Origin: Paucibacter sp. DJ2R-2
Lineage (GTDB): Bacteria > Pseudomonadota > Gammaproteobacteria > Burkholderiales > Burkholderiaceae_C
DNA length: 64,000 bases
Direction of reading: 5' to 3'
NCBI RefSeq assembly: GCF_025717675.1
Contig: NZ_JAJIRT010000011.1
Span: forward strand, 1-64,000
Part shown: positions 29,438-37,875 of the stretch, piece by piece
Layout of the letters: each line of letters starts with the position of its first letter
Numbering within the stretch: position 1 is the stretch's first letter
Translations under genes and position numbers: made by a program
The notes under the pieces: model-generated
Databases searched by the model: none
Told to the model about the DNA's origin: nothing
The model's input: only the letters and a program-made list of their open reading frames with translations

Positions 29438-30042
29438 GCGCTGTCAGGCGCCTGAGCAAGGCCGCGCCAAGCGGCCGCCATGCCCAGGCCGCCGAGCAGC
29501 AGGACCAGCCAGGGCAGGGGCAAGCGCAGCCACACCACCGCCACCACGGTGGCCACGGCCAACACAGCCGCCAGCACGCGGCCCATGGGATTGCGATGCA
29601 CAGCCGGCAGCAGCTTGAGGCCGGTGGCCAGAATCAGGCCGGCCGAGACCGCTCCCATGCCACGCAGTGCGTTGCCCACCACGGGATGCTGGGCCACGCT
29701 GCCGTAGAGCGCTGCCATGCTCAGCACCAGTAGCGAGGGCAGGACGAACATGCCGGCCAGTGCCGCAAAAGCACCGCGCAGGCCGAAGTAGCGGTCGCCA
29801 ATCATCAGCGAGAGATTGACCACATTGGGCCCGGGCAGCACCTGGGCGATGGCCAGGGTTTCGACAAACTCTTCGCGGCTCAGCCAGCCCAGTCGCTCCA
29901 CCAGTTCGCGCTGCGCCACAGCCAGCACGCCACCAAAACCCTGCAGCGCCAAGCGGTTGAAGGCTAGGTACAGAACCCAGAGCGAGGCCGGGCCTTGCGG
30001 TGCACCTGGCACAAGCGCAAGCTCGGGCGCGGGTGTGCTCAT
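29434..30042 (-). CDS. chrA: Chromate transporter family protein, first half
   Basis: This 202-residue inner-membrane partner of the gene at 28886 opens with LYLAFNRLALQGFGGVLAVAQREL, which holds the FGG motif, then EFVETLAIAQVLPGPNVVNLSLMIG with the conserved PGPN, and FVLPSLLVLSMAALY. About six helices are predicted. It overlaps both neighbours by four bases, so the two halves are made together and probably form an antiparallel heterodimer. The extra N-terminal 17 residues are hydrophilic. Confidence 0.9.
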   Translation of the reverse strand: MSTPAPELALVPGAPQGPASLWVLYLAFNRLALQGFGGVLAVAQRELVERLGWLSREEFVETLAIAQVLPGPNVVNLSLMIGDRYFGLRGAFAALAGMFVLPSLLVLSMAALYGSVAQHPVVGNALRGMGAVSAGLILATGLKLLPAVHRNPMGRVLAAVLAVATVVAVVWLRLPLPWLVLLLGGLGMAAAWRGLAQAPDSA

Positions 30043-31046
30043 CGCAGAACCTTCAGCGCTTCCGGATTCACAATATTGGTCGGCTCACCCCGGATGAAGT
30101 TCAGGATGTTGTCGAAGGCCGCGTTGAAATACATCTCGTAGCTGTCCTGTTCGACATAGCCGATGTGCGGGGTGCAAACCGCGTTTTCCAGGCGCAGCAA
30201 GGGGTGGCCTTGCAGAATCGGTTCGCTCTCGAACACGTCGATGGCGGCCATGCCGGGCCGGCCGCGATTCAGGGCCGAGACCAGGGCGCCGTCGGCCAGC
30301 AGTTCCGCGCGCGAGGTGTTGACCAGCAGGGCCGTGGGCTTCATGCGCGCCAGGTCTTCGGGGGTGATCAGGCCGCGTGTTTCATCGCTGAGGCGCAGGT
30401 GCAGGCTCAGCACATCGCTGCTGGCAAAAAAAGCTTCCCGGCTTTCGGCGGCGATCAGGCCGTCGCTTTGGGCGCGCAAGCGCGAGGCTTCGCTGCCCCA
30501 GACCTGCACCTGCATGCCGAAAGCGCGGCCGTAGCCAGCCAGCAACTGGCCGATCTTGCCGTAGCCCCAGATGCCCAAAGTCCTGCCGCGCAAGACCATG
30601 CCGACGCCGAAATTGGGCGGCATGGAACCGGCCTTGAGCCCGGCCTGCTGCCAGGCCCCATGTTTGAGGTTGCCGATGTACTGCGGCAGGCGGCGCATGG
30701 CGGCCATGATGAGCGCCCAGCTCAGTTCGGCCGGTGCCACCGGCGAGCCCACGCCTTCGGCCACGGCAATGCCCAGGCGGGTGCAGGCTTCGATGTCGAT
30801 GTGGTTGCCGATGCGACCGGTCTGAGCGATCAGCTTGAGCTTGGGCAGCTTTTCCAGCAGCTGGCGGGGGAACTGGGTGCGTTCGCGGATCAGCACCAGC
30901 ACCTCGGCATCGCGCAGCCGTATCGATAACTGGCCGTTGCCTTTCACCGTGTTGGTGAAGACCTTGGCATTGAGGTGCTCCAGCTTGGCCGCGCAGTGCA
31001 GCTTGCGCACCGCGTCCTGATAGTCGTCAAGGATGATGATTTTCAT
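30039..31046 (-). CDS. D-2-hydroxyacid dehydrogenase family protein
   Basis: This is a 335-residue NAD(P)-dependent dehydrogenase of the phosphoglycerate/formate dehydrogenase fold. The nucleotide motif is GIWGYGKIGQLLAGYGRAFG (residues about 150-169). The catalytic residues are Arg in VNTSRAELL, Glu in FESEP and His in CTPHIGYVEQ. The N-terminal ILDDYQDAVRKL is typical of a subgroup with unknown substrate common in Burkholderiales. It is the first of three overlapping genes with the chromate transporter pair, but no functional link is obvious. Confidence 0.9.
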   Translation of the reverse strand: MKIIILDDYQDAVRKLHCAAKLEHLNAKVFTNTVKGNGQLSIRLRDAEVLVLIRERTQFPRQLLEKLPKLKLIAQTGRIGNHIDIEACTRLGIAVAEGVGSPVAPAELSWALIMAAMRRLPQYIGNLKHGAWQQAGLKAGSMPPNFGVGMVLRGRTLGIWGYGKIGQLLAGYGRAFGMQVQVWGSEASRLRAQSDGLIAAESREAFFASSDVLSLHLRLSDETRGLITPEDLARMKPTALLVNTSRAELLADGALVSALNRGRPGMAAIDVFESEPILQGHPLLRLENAVCTPHIGYVEQDSYEMYFNAAFDNILNFIRGEPTNIVNPEALKVLR

Positions 31047-31099
31047 GCGTGAGGGCTATTTTGCACCCTGACGCAAGTGTGGCCGTGCCGGCGGGCGGT

Positions 31100-31384
31100 T
31101 CAGGGGCGCCGGCGCTCGGGGTAGACCCGCTGCGAGGCCAGTTGTATGCGTGTGCAATGGGCCAGGCCGCTTTCACCCTGGCGGGCCAGGGCCGCGAGCA
31201 GGCTGCTGCGCAGCAGCCAGAGTTCGGACGGTTCGCTGGACTGTCGCACGAGGGTTTGCAGATGCAGGCCCGTGACTCCGCCCACGGTGGCCGCGGCCTG
31301 CATAAAGCACAGCTTGAGTTCAACAAAGCTGCGGCGCAGGGCGATGCGGCCGCTGACGGCCGGCGAGGCGAGGGTGTCGTTCAT
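31100..31384 (-). CDS. Small hypothetical protein
   Basis: This is a 94-residue protein, mostly helical in composition, without signal peptide or membrane segment. It contains RRSFVELKLCFMQAAATVGG and a leucine-rich middle (ELWLLRSSLLAALAR). It sits between a 155-residue hypothetical and the dehydrogenase gene, 53 bp before the latter, and is probably part of the same minus-strand transcript. The ATG at 31384 was chosen because the upstream extension is arginine/proline-rich nonsense that overlaps the neighbour. Family not recognised. Confidence 0.55.
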   Translation of the reverse strand: MNDTLASPAVSGRIALRRSFVELKLCFMQAAATVGGVTGLHLQTLVRQSSEPSELWLLRSSLLAALARQGESGLAHCTRIQLASQRVYPERRRP

Positions 31385-31397
31385 GACCGTGCGGGCT

Positions 31398-31865
31398 CTA
31401 GTGGCGCGGCTGTGCCGTGGCGGCCGCATCGGCACGCAGCTTGGCCTGGCCTTGAAAGAAGGGCTGCAGTGCGTGCAGGCGCAACTCGGCCTCGGCTTGC
31501 GAGAAGCTGCGCGCCACCTCGGTGTACAACCACGTGCGCAGGTGCCAGAGGTCGCGCAGGCTGCGGCTGCGTCGGATGCAGCGTTGCAACTCGGAGATGC
31601 GCTCGCTGTCCAGCCCGTGCAAGCAGGCCTCGAATTCGGCCCGGGCGGCGGGCATGTTGTCGCTGCGTTGGTGGGGTGGCGGGCTGGCCGCGCCCCAGGG
31701 GTCGACCTCGCCCGGTATCCAGCGCAGGATGCTTTGCCAGATCGTGTCCGCGGCCTGCCCGCTGCGCCCGGAGGCCATGTGGCTGCTGTCACCGCCGCTG
31801 GATGGCAGGCGATGCAGGGACGCGGCGCGCCGTCTGGCCCAACGGCTCAGAATGTCATTCAACAT
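31398..31865 (-). CDS. Hypothetical protein
   Basis: This is a 155-residue protein. The first 70 residues are Arg/Ser/Pro-rich and probably disordered. The rest looks alpha-helical, with ARAEFEACLHGLDSERISEL and a basic RRSRSLRDLWHLRTWLYTEV helix, then a heptad-like SQAEAELRLHALQPFF. No signal peptide, membrane span or known motif was seen. It is the first gene of the leftward cluster 31865-28886 and is divergent from the glycosyltransferase/secretion cluster. Confidence 0.6.
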   Translation of the reverse strand: MLNDILSRWARRRAASLHRLPSSGGDSSHMASGRSGQAADTIWQSILRWIPGEVDPWGAASPPPHQRSDNMPAARAEFEACLHGLDSERISELQRCIRRSRSLRDLWHLRTWLYTEVARSFSQAEAELRLHALQPFFQGQAKLRADAAATAQPRH

Positions 31866-32307
31866 TTGATGTGGTGTTGTTGTTCATTCGACGGTCGGGT
31901 TCGACCGCCTCCCCCTCCTACAGGGTGAAGTGATTCTGATCAGTCGGCCATTGGCATGAAGCCTGGAAATGGCTGGCCAAGACCGAGCAAATCCTGCGCG
32001 GAGCTCTTGGCGGGCGCACTGCGCCCAGAAGGGCTGCGCCCCGGCGCAGCGGCCCCGCCATGGTTCGAATAGGCGAGGCTTTCCCGCCCTAATCGACCCG
32101 CCTTTCAGGGCCTTGCGCTCCTACCATCGAGTCTCAGCGACCGGTCTGATGGCCCTGGGGCCGGCTGAGCTTCTGCCCGCGTCTGCGTTCGGGGTTCAGC
32201 GCCAGGGCTTTGGTACCGAGCGCCGCTTGCACCACCTTTGCGCCGTCACCGCGGCCACCCTTGCCATGGACCTTTCCACACCGCCCGCCACCCGCCCCAA
32301 GGCCGCC
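31866..32307. promoter_or_regulatory. Control region before the glycosyltransferase/type I secretion operon
   Basis: 442 bp between a leftward hypothetical gene and the GT41 gene, containing no credible gene. The region around 31850-31965 is less GC-rich than its surroundings and is the best place for divergent promoters. Exact boxes could not be assigned. The frame of the GT41 gene is open through part of it, but the translated upstream part has no family resemblance. Confidence 0.4.
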
Positions 32308-34143
32308 ATGAATGATGTCGAGCAATTGCTGAGCCGGGCCCGCTCCGGGCAGATGGAACTGGCGGAACTGATGGACCGCACCGGAACCCTGCAGCAGGCG
32401 GGTCAGCTGGAGGCCGCTGCCTTGGTCTACCAGAACTGGATCGCCAGCACGCCTTCGCCCATGCGCCATGTCGCCTGCTACAACTGGGGCACTCTGCTGG
32501 GCAATCTGCAGCAGCACGCGGCGGCCGAAAATGCGTACCGCCTGGCCCTGAGTCAAAACGAGGGCTTCACCCAGGCCCGCTTGAACCTGGGCCATCAGCT
32601 CGAACACCTGGGCCGCATCGACGAAGCGCTGGCTGAATGGCAGCGCGTCGCTGCCGATGACAGCCTGCTCCGCAAGGGCCCGGAATCACTGGACTTGCTC
32701 CTCCATGCCCTGAACAACAGCGCGCGCATGCTGGAAACGCACAAGCGCTATGGGGAGTCGCAGGCCCTGATGCGGCGCAGTCTGGAGCTCAAGCCCAGCC
32801 AGGGCTCGGTGGTTCAGCACTATGTACACATCCGCCAGAAGCAATGCGATTGGCCGGTCTACCAAACCGTGGGCGAGCTGACGCAGAACCAGTTGCTGGT
32901 CGGTACCTCATTGCTGGCCATGCTCAGCGCCAGCGATGACCCGGCGCTGCAGCTGATGGTGGCGCAGCGCTTCGTCCATGAGAAGGTGCTGAACTACAAG
33001 GGCCGGCCGCTGCATGAGCTGGCCAGCGAGCGCAAGCCGCGCAGCGGCCGCATCAAGATTGGCTATCTCTCGGGCGACCTCTGCATGCATGCGGTGGGCC
33101 TGATGACGGCCGAGCTCTATGGCCTGCATGACCGTGAGCGCTTCGAGACCCATGCCTTCTGCTGGAGCCGCGACGACGGGACGGCGCTGCGCGCTCGCAT
33201 CCTGCAAGGCTTTGACCACCATGTGCGTCTGGCCGGCGTCGACGACCACACGGCTGCCCGCCTGATTGCCGAAGCCGGCATCGATGTGCTGATCGACCTG
33301 CAAGGGCTCACCAATGGTGCCCGGCCCAATATCCTGGCCTACCGTCCGGCGCCGATCCAGGCCTGCTGGATGGGCTTGCCCGCCACCTCGGCCCTGCCGG
33401 GCGTGGACTGGATGATCGCCGACCGTTTCGTCATGCCCGAGGACTATTTGCCCTACTGCACCGAGCGGCCTATCTACCTCGACCACTGTTACCAGATCAG
33501 CGACCGCCAGCGTCAGGTCGGCGCCGAGCCGACCCGCGCCCAGTATCAGTTACCGGAAGACAAGTTTGTCTTCTGCAGCTTCAACAACAACCACAAGTTC
33601 AGCGAAGAAATGTTCAGTTGCTGGATGCGCATCCTGCAGCAGGTGCCGGACAGCGTGTTCTGGCTGCTCGCCGACAACGAGTGGGCCCACGACAATATGC
33701 TCAAGGTCGCCGCCGCCCATGGTGTCGCGGCCGAGCGCCTGATCTTCGCGCCCCGGGTGGCGCCGCCCGAGTATCTGGCCCGCTTCGTGTTGGCGGATCT
33801 GGTGCTGGACACCTTCCCCTACAACGCCGGCACCACGGCCAGCGATTGCCTGTGGATGGGCACGCCCATGCTGACCCGGTCCGGCCGCACCTACATTTCG
33901 CGCATGGCCGGCAGCTTGCTCAGCAATGTCGGTTTACCGGACCTTGTCACGTATTCGCTGACTGAGTATGAGCAGCGTGCGGTCCAAATCGGCCAAAATC
34001 CGGCGAGAGCGCAGTCTTACAAGCGCTTTCTGCGCGAACAGGGACGGCAGTCCAAGCTCTTCGACATTCCCGGCCTGGTGCGGGACCTCGAAAACAAGCT
34101 GGAAGCCATGGCCCTGTCGCAGCGAGAACGCGATGTGCGTTGA
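32308..34143 (+). CDS. TPR-containing O-GlcNAc-transferase-like glycosyltransferase (GT41, SPINDLY family)
   Basis: This is a protein of about 611 residues. The N-terminal third holds TPR-like helix pairs, such as LQQAGQLEAAALVYQNW, ENAYRLALSQNEGFTQARLNLG and HLGRIDEALAEWQ. The C-terminal part is the GT-B domain of O-GlcNAc transferases: IKIGYLSGDLCMHAVG (with the conserved His), DVLIDLQGLTNGARP, RPAPIQACWMGLPATS, FCSFNNNHKFSEEMF (with the nucleotide-binding Lys), LDTFPYNAGTTASDCLWMG, and SRMAGSLLSNVGL. Enzymes of this family glycosylate Ser/Thr or other side chains of proteins in the cytoplasm. It is 33 bp before the ABC exporter, so it may modify the exported substrates. The start could also be the ATG at 32266. 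Confidence 0.88.
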   Translation: MNDVEQLLSRARSGQMELAELMDRTGTLQQAGQLEAAALVYQNWIASTPSPMRHVACYNWGTLLGNLQQHAAAENAYRLALSQNEGFTQARLNLGHQLEHLGRIDEALAEWQRVAADDSLLRKGPESLDLLLHALNNSARMLETHKRYGESQALMRRSLELKPSQGSVVQHYVHIRQKQCDWPVYQTVGELTQNQLLVGTSLLAMLSASDDPALQLMVAQRFVHEKVLNYKGRPLHELASERKPRSGRIKIGYLSGDLCMHAVGLMTAELYGLHDRERFETHAFCWSRDDGTALRARILQGFDHHVRLAGVDDHTAARLIAEAGIDVLIDLQGLTNGARPNILAYRPAPIQACWMGLPATSALPGVDWMIADRFVMPEDYLPYCTERPIYLDHCYQISDRQRQVGAEPTRAQYQLPEDKFVFCSFNNNHKFSEEMFSCWMRILQQVPDSVFWLLADNEWAHDNMLKVAAAHGVAAERLIFAPRVAPPEYLARFVLADLVLDTFPYNAGTTASDCLWMGTPMLTRSGRTYISRMAGSLLSNVGLPDLVTYSLTEYEQRAVQIGQNPARAQSYKRFLREQGRQSKLFDIPGLVRDLENKLEAMALSQRERDVR

Positions 34144-34176
34144 GCGCTGCGATCCCCTTCGCGCTGAAGGACTCAC

Positions 34177-36528
34177 GTGACTCAGCGACACGACCCATTT
34201 TTTGACGGCGGCAAGCCAGCGGCGCAGCCCGGCATCTACCTGGCTGCCGATCGCAGCGCCGCGCCCGCGCAAGCCCAAGTGGCGGACGAGAGCTGGCAGG
34301 CCGAGGCCGGCTCCGATGTCGGCAACCCCTTGCTCCATGCCCTGGTCTGGATGACCCAGCATTTCGGTCGGGCGCGCTCGGCCGAGTCGCTCTGCGCCGG
34401 TAGTCATTTCGAAGGGGCACTGAGTCCCGACCAGGCACTGCGCCTGATGCGCGAGGCCGGCTACAGCGCGGGCCTGGCGCGCAAGAAGATCGAGGAAGTC
34501 AGTCCCTTGCTGCTGCCCGCGGTGATGCTGCTCAATGGCGGCGACGCCTGCGTGCTGGTGCGCCGCCTGGAGCCGGCCAGCGAAGGCGCCGAGGTCCACT
34601 ACGAGGTGGTGTTCCCGGGGGCGGACGCCAATGTCTGCACCGCCACGGCCAGCGAACTCGAGGCCGAGTACAGCGGCTTCCTGATGCTGCTGACCCTGCC
34701 CGAAACCTCGCAGGCGAGCAACCGCGGCGAGCCGCTGCTGCGCACCGACGGCAGCCACTGGCTCTGGGGCACGCTCAAGCGCTTCATCCCTTATTACCGT
34801 GCCGCCATGGTGGCGGCCTTGCTCAGCAATGTCCTGATGATGGTGACCGGCCTGGTCACCACCGTCATCTACGACAAGGTCATTCCCAACCAGTCCTTCG
34901 TCACCTTGTGGACCCTGGCCCTGGGTGCTGGTCTGGCCGTGATCTTCGACCTCTGCGCGCGCCAGCTGCGCACCCATGTGATCGACATTGCCGGCCGCAA
35001 GGCCGACCTCATCATCGGCTCCAAGTTGTTCCGCCAGACCCTGGGCGTGCGCATGGAGCACAAGCCGGCCTCGGCCGGCTCCTATGCCAGCACGATTTCG
35101 CAGATCGAGGTGGTGCGTGAGTTTTTCGCTTCGGCCAGCGTCACCGTGGTGACCGATCTGCCCTTCATTGCCTTGTTCGTGCTGATGGCCTTCATGGTCG
35201 GCGGTCCGCTGGGCTGGGTTCTGGTCGGCGCGATTCCCTTGACCTTGGCCCTGACTTTTGCGATCAAGAGCCAGATGCGCAATGCCGTGCGCAGCCACAT
35301 GAACGAAACGGCCGATCTGCAGGGCACCCTGGTCGAGGCCATTGAAGGACTTGAGGATCTCAAGACCTCGGGCGCCGAAGGCCGCTTTGTGCAGCGCTAC
35401 GAGACCAGCACAGCGATTGCCGCTGATGCCGCCATGCGCAGCCGCGGCCTGAACAGCCTGAGCAGCAATGTCGCCATGAGCATGCAGCAGGTCATCACCC
35501 TGGTGATGCTGGTCTGGGGCGTCTATCTGATCGAGGACGGCAGCATCACGGCCGGTGCCTTGATGGGCGCCATCATGTTTGCCAGCCGCGCCATGGCGCC
35601 GCTCAACAGCGTGGTCAGCTTGGCCTCGCGCTACCAAAGCGCGCAAGCGGCCTTCATCGCCCTCAATCAACTGATGGCCCGCCCGACCGAGCGCGATGCC
35701 AGCCGCAACTATGTGCCGCTGTCCCGCGTCTCGGGCAGCATGGGCTTGCACGACGTCAGCTTCTCTTATCCCATGGAAGGCGAGGGCAGTGCCCCCAAGG
35801 TCTTGCGTGCCGTCAGCCTGCGTTTGGCCGCGGGCGAGCGTGTCGCTGTGCTGGGCCGCATCGGCAGCGGCAAGTCCACGGTCTTGCGCATGCTGGCCGG
35901 CCTCTACCTGCCGACCGAGGGCATGGTCGAGGTGGACGGCATCGACTTGCGCCAGGTCGACCCGGCCGAGTTCCGGGCCCGGGTCGGTTTTGTTTCGCAG
36001 GACCCGCGCCTCTTCCATGGCAGCTTGCGCGACAACGTGTTGATGGGTCGCGCCCATATCGACGCCAGCCGCCTGGTCGAGGTGGCACGCCTGACCGGCC
36101 TGGACCGTGTCGTCGCCAACCACCCCATGGGCTGGGACTTGCCGGTCGGCGAAATGGGCAATTTGTTGTCGGGCGGCCAGCGTCAGCTGGTGGCCTTGGC
36201 GCGCAGCCTGGTGACCAAGCCGCAGATTCTCTTGATGGACGAGCCGACCAGCTCCATGGATGCCCAGTCCGAGGTGGCTTTTTTGCGCCAGCTGCGCGAT
36301 GCGGCCGGCGCCTGCACCTTGGTGGTGGTCACGCACCGTCCAGCGGTGTTGGAGCTGGTGACCCGCATCATGGTCATGGATTCGGGCCGCCTGGTCATGG
36401 ACGGCCCGCGCGACCAGGTCTTGGCGGCCCTGTCCGGCGTGCGCCCGAGCCAGCCTGCGGCGGGCGATGCGTCCAATCTGCATCTGCACCCTGCAGCCCA
36501 GCCCGTGCAGCGCTCCGCCTCAGTTTGA
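34177..36528 (+). CDS. Type I secretion system permease/ATPase (LapB/LssB-like ABC exporter)
   Basis: This is a 783-residue half-transporter. An N-terminal C39-like domain (about 50-175) lacks the catalytic cysteine, so it is a non-cleaving docking domain as in LapB/RTX exporters. The transmembrane domain (about 195-490) begins with FIPYYRAAMVAALLSNVLMM. The ATPase has Walker A GRIGSGKST at 560-568, Q-loop VSQDPRLF, signature LLSGGQRQ near 662-669, Walker B ILLMDEPTSS near 684-693, and the switch His in VTHRP. It starts with GTG at 34177, with GAAGGA 6 bases before. HlyD and TolC partners follow, giving a complete type I system. No LapD/LapG pair was seen. Confidence 0.95.
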   Translation: MTQRHDPFFDGGKPAAQPGIYLAADRSAAPAQAQVADESWQAEAGSDVGNPLLHALVWMTQHFGRARSAESLCAGSHFEGALSPDQALRLMREAGYSAGLARKKIEEVSPLLLPAVMLLNGGDACVLVRRLEPASEGAEVHYEVVFPGADANVCTATASELEAEYSGFLMLLTLPETSQASNRGEPLLRTDGSHWLWGTLKRFIPYYRAAMVAALLSNVLMMVTGLVTTVIYDKVIPNQSFVTLWTLALGAGLAVIFDLCARQLRTHVIDIAGRKADLIIGSKLFRQTLGVRMEHKPASAGSYASTISQIEVVREFFASASVTVVTDLPFIALFVLMAFMVGGPLGWVLVGAIPLTLALTFAIKSQMRNAVRSHMNETADLQGTLVEAIEGLEDLKTSGAEGRFVQRYETSTAIAADAAMRSRGLNSLSSNVAMSMQQVITLVMLVWGVYLIEDGSITAGALMGAIMFASRAMAPLNSVVSLASRYQSAQAAFIALNQLMARPTERDASRNYVPLSRVSGSMGLHDVSFSYPMEGEGSAPKVLRAVSLRLAAGERVAVLGRIGSGKSTVLRMLAGLYLPTEGMVEVDGIDLRQVDPAEFRARVGFVSQDPRLFHGSLRDNVLMGRAHIDASRLVEVARLTGLDRVVANHPMGWDLPVGEMGNLLSGGQRQLVALARSLVTKPQILLMDEPTSSMDAQSEVAFLRQLRDAAGACTLVVVTHRPAVLELVTRIMVMDSGRLVMDGPRDQVLAALSGVRPSQPAAGDASNLHLHPAAQPVQRSASV

Positions 36529-36600
36529 GGCCATGCCTGTGCAGGCAGCAGTCAGCGCCACGATGAACAAGAAGCAAATGATGGGGATGGGACGGAATTC

Positions 36601-37797
36601 ATGAGCGTCGGTCAAAGCGACAAGGCATTTCTGAGCAGCTTGGCGGCCGCGCAGGTTGATGAACCATTGCCGCGTGTCACTTGGGCGCTCTACCTCTTGC
36701 TGGCGGCCCTGGTCACGGCCGTGCTCTGGGCGGCCTTCACCGAGGTCGATCAGCTCAGCCGCAGCGAGGGCGTGATCGTGCCTGATGGGCGCGAGCAGGT
36801 GATCGCCAGCGCTGAGATCGGTATCTTGCGCGAGCTGTTGGTTCGCGAGGGCGACCGGGTGGAGAAAGACCAGGTGCTGGCCAAACTGGACCCGACCCGG
36901 GTCGAGGCGCAGCAGAACGAGGGGCAGGTCAAGCGTCTGGCCTCACGCGCCACCGTGGCCCGCCTGACGGCCGAGGCCACCAGCAAGCCCCTGCAGTTCC
37001 CGGCCGAGCTCAATGCCGTGCCGGCCATCGTCGCCGCTGAGGCCGCAGCCTATGCCGCTCGCCAGCGTCTGCTCGATGAGGCCGTGGCCAGCATCGAGCG
37101 CAGCATCGGCATGCTGGGCCGCGAGCTCAAGGTGTCGCAAGACATGGCGGCCAAGGGGCTGATGTCCAATGTCGAGGTCATGCACCTGTCGCGTCAGGTC
37201 AATGAGCTGCAGCAGCAGCGCAGCGAGCGCATCAGCCGCTTCCGCCAGGAGGCCAGCTCCGAGCTGGTGCGATTGCAGAACGAGCTGGCCATGCAGGACG
37301 AGCAGATGGTGGTGCGCGACGATGCCCTGAAGCGCACCGTGCTGACCTCGCCTGTACGCGGCATGGTCAAGAACATCCGCGCCAATACCTTGGGCGGCGT
37401 CATCACGACCGGTTCGCCCATCATGGAGATCGTGCCCCTGACCGATGCGGTGCTGATCGAGACGAAGATCAAGCCGGCCGAGGTCGGCTATCTGGCCGTT
37501 GGCATGCCGGCCAAGATCAAGCTGCAAGGCTTTGACTACAACGTCTATGGCGGCCTGGAAGGCCGGGTTGAGTACATCAGCCCCGACGCCCTGGGCGAGG
37601 CCGACAAGACCGGTGCCGGCCGCTACTACCGGGCCTTGGTCCGCTCCGAGCGCAACAATCTGCGCTACAAGGGCGAGACCGTGGCGGTGATTCCCGGCAT
37701 GAGCGCCACGGTCGAGATCAAGACCGGCGAACGCTCCGTGCTCAGCTTCCTGCTGCGCCCGGTGCTCAAGACCCGTGAAGCCCTGAGCGAACGCTGA
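36601..37797 (+). CDS. HlyD-family type I secretion periplasmic adaptor
   Basis: This 398-residue membrane fusion protein bridges the ABC exporter and the outer-membrane channel. A single transmembrane helix is at residues 27-45 (WALYLLLAALVTAVLWAAF). Next come a lipoyl half motif (EIGILRELLVREGDRVEKDQVLAKLDP), a long coiled-coil hairpin (about 100-235), the returning lipoyl half (TSPVRGMVKNIRANTLGGVI) and a beta-barrel domain. VIPGMSATVEIKTGERSVLSFLLRP is the HlyD C-terminal signature. It is 72 bp after the ABC gene and belongs to the same operon. Confidence 0.96.
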   Translation: MSVGQSDKAFLSSLAAAQVDEPLPRVTWALYLLLAALVTAVLWAAFTEVDQLSRSEGVIVPDGREQVIASAEIGILRELLVREGDRVEKDQVLAKLDPTRVEAQQNEGQVKRLASRATVARLTAEATSKPLQFPAELNAVPAIVAAEAAAYAARQRLLDEAVASIERSIGMLGRELKVSQDMAAKGLMSNVEVMHLSRQVNELQQQRSERISRFRQEASSELVRLQNELAMQDEQMVVRDDALKRTVLTSPVRGMVKNIRANTLGGVITTGSPIMEIVPLTDAVLIETKIKPAEVGYLAVGMPAKIKLQGFDYNVYGGLEGRVEYISPDALGEADKTGAGRYYRALVRSERNNLRYKGETVAVIPGMSATVEIKTGERSVLSFLLRPVLKTREALSER

Positions 37798-37875
37798 GTT
37801 AGGCGCTTGATTTGCCCAGGCTAAGGCCTGTTGTTCCGGGCTTCGCTCGGCGCCCAAACTGGTCAAGTACGGTTC

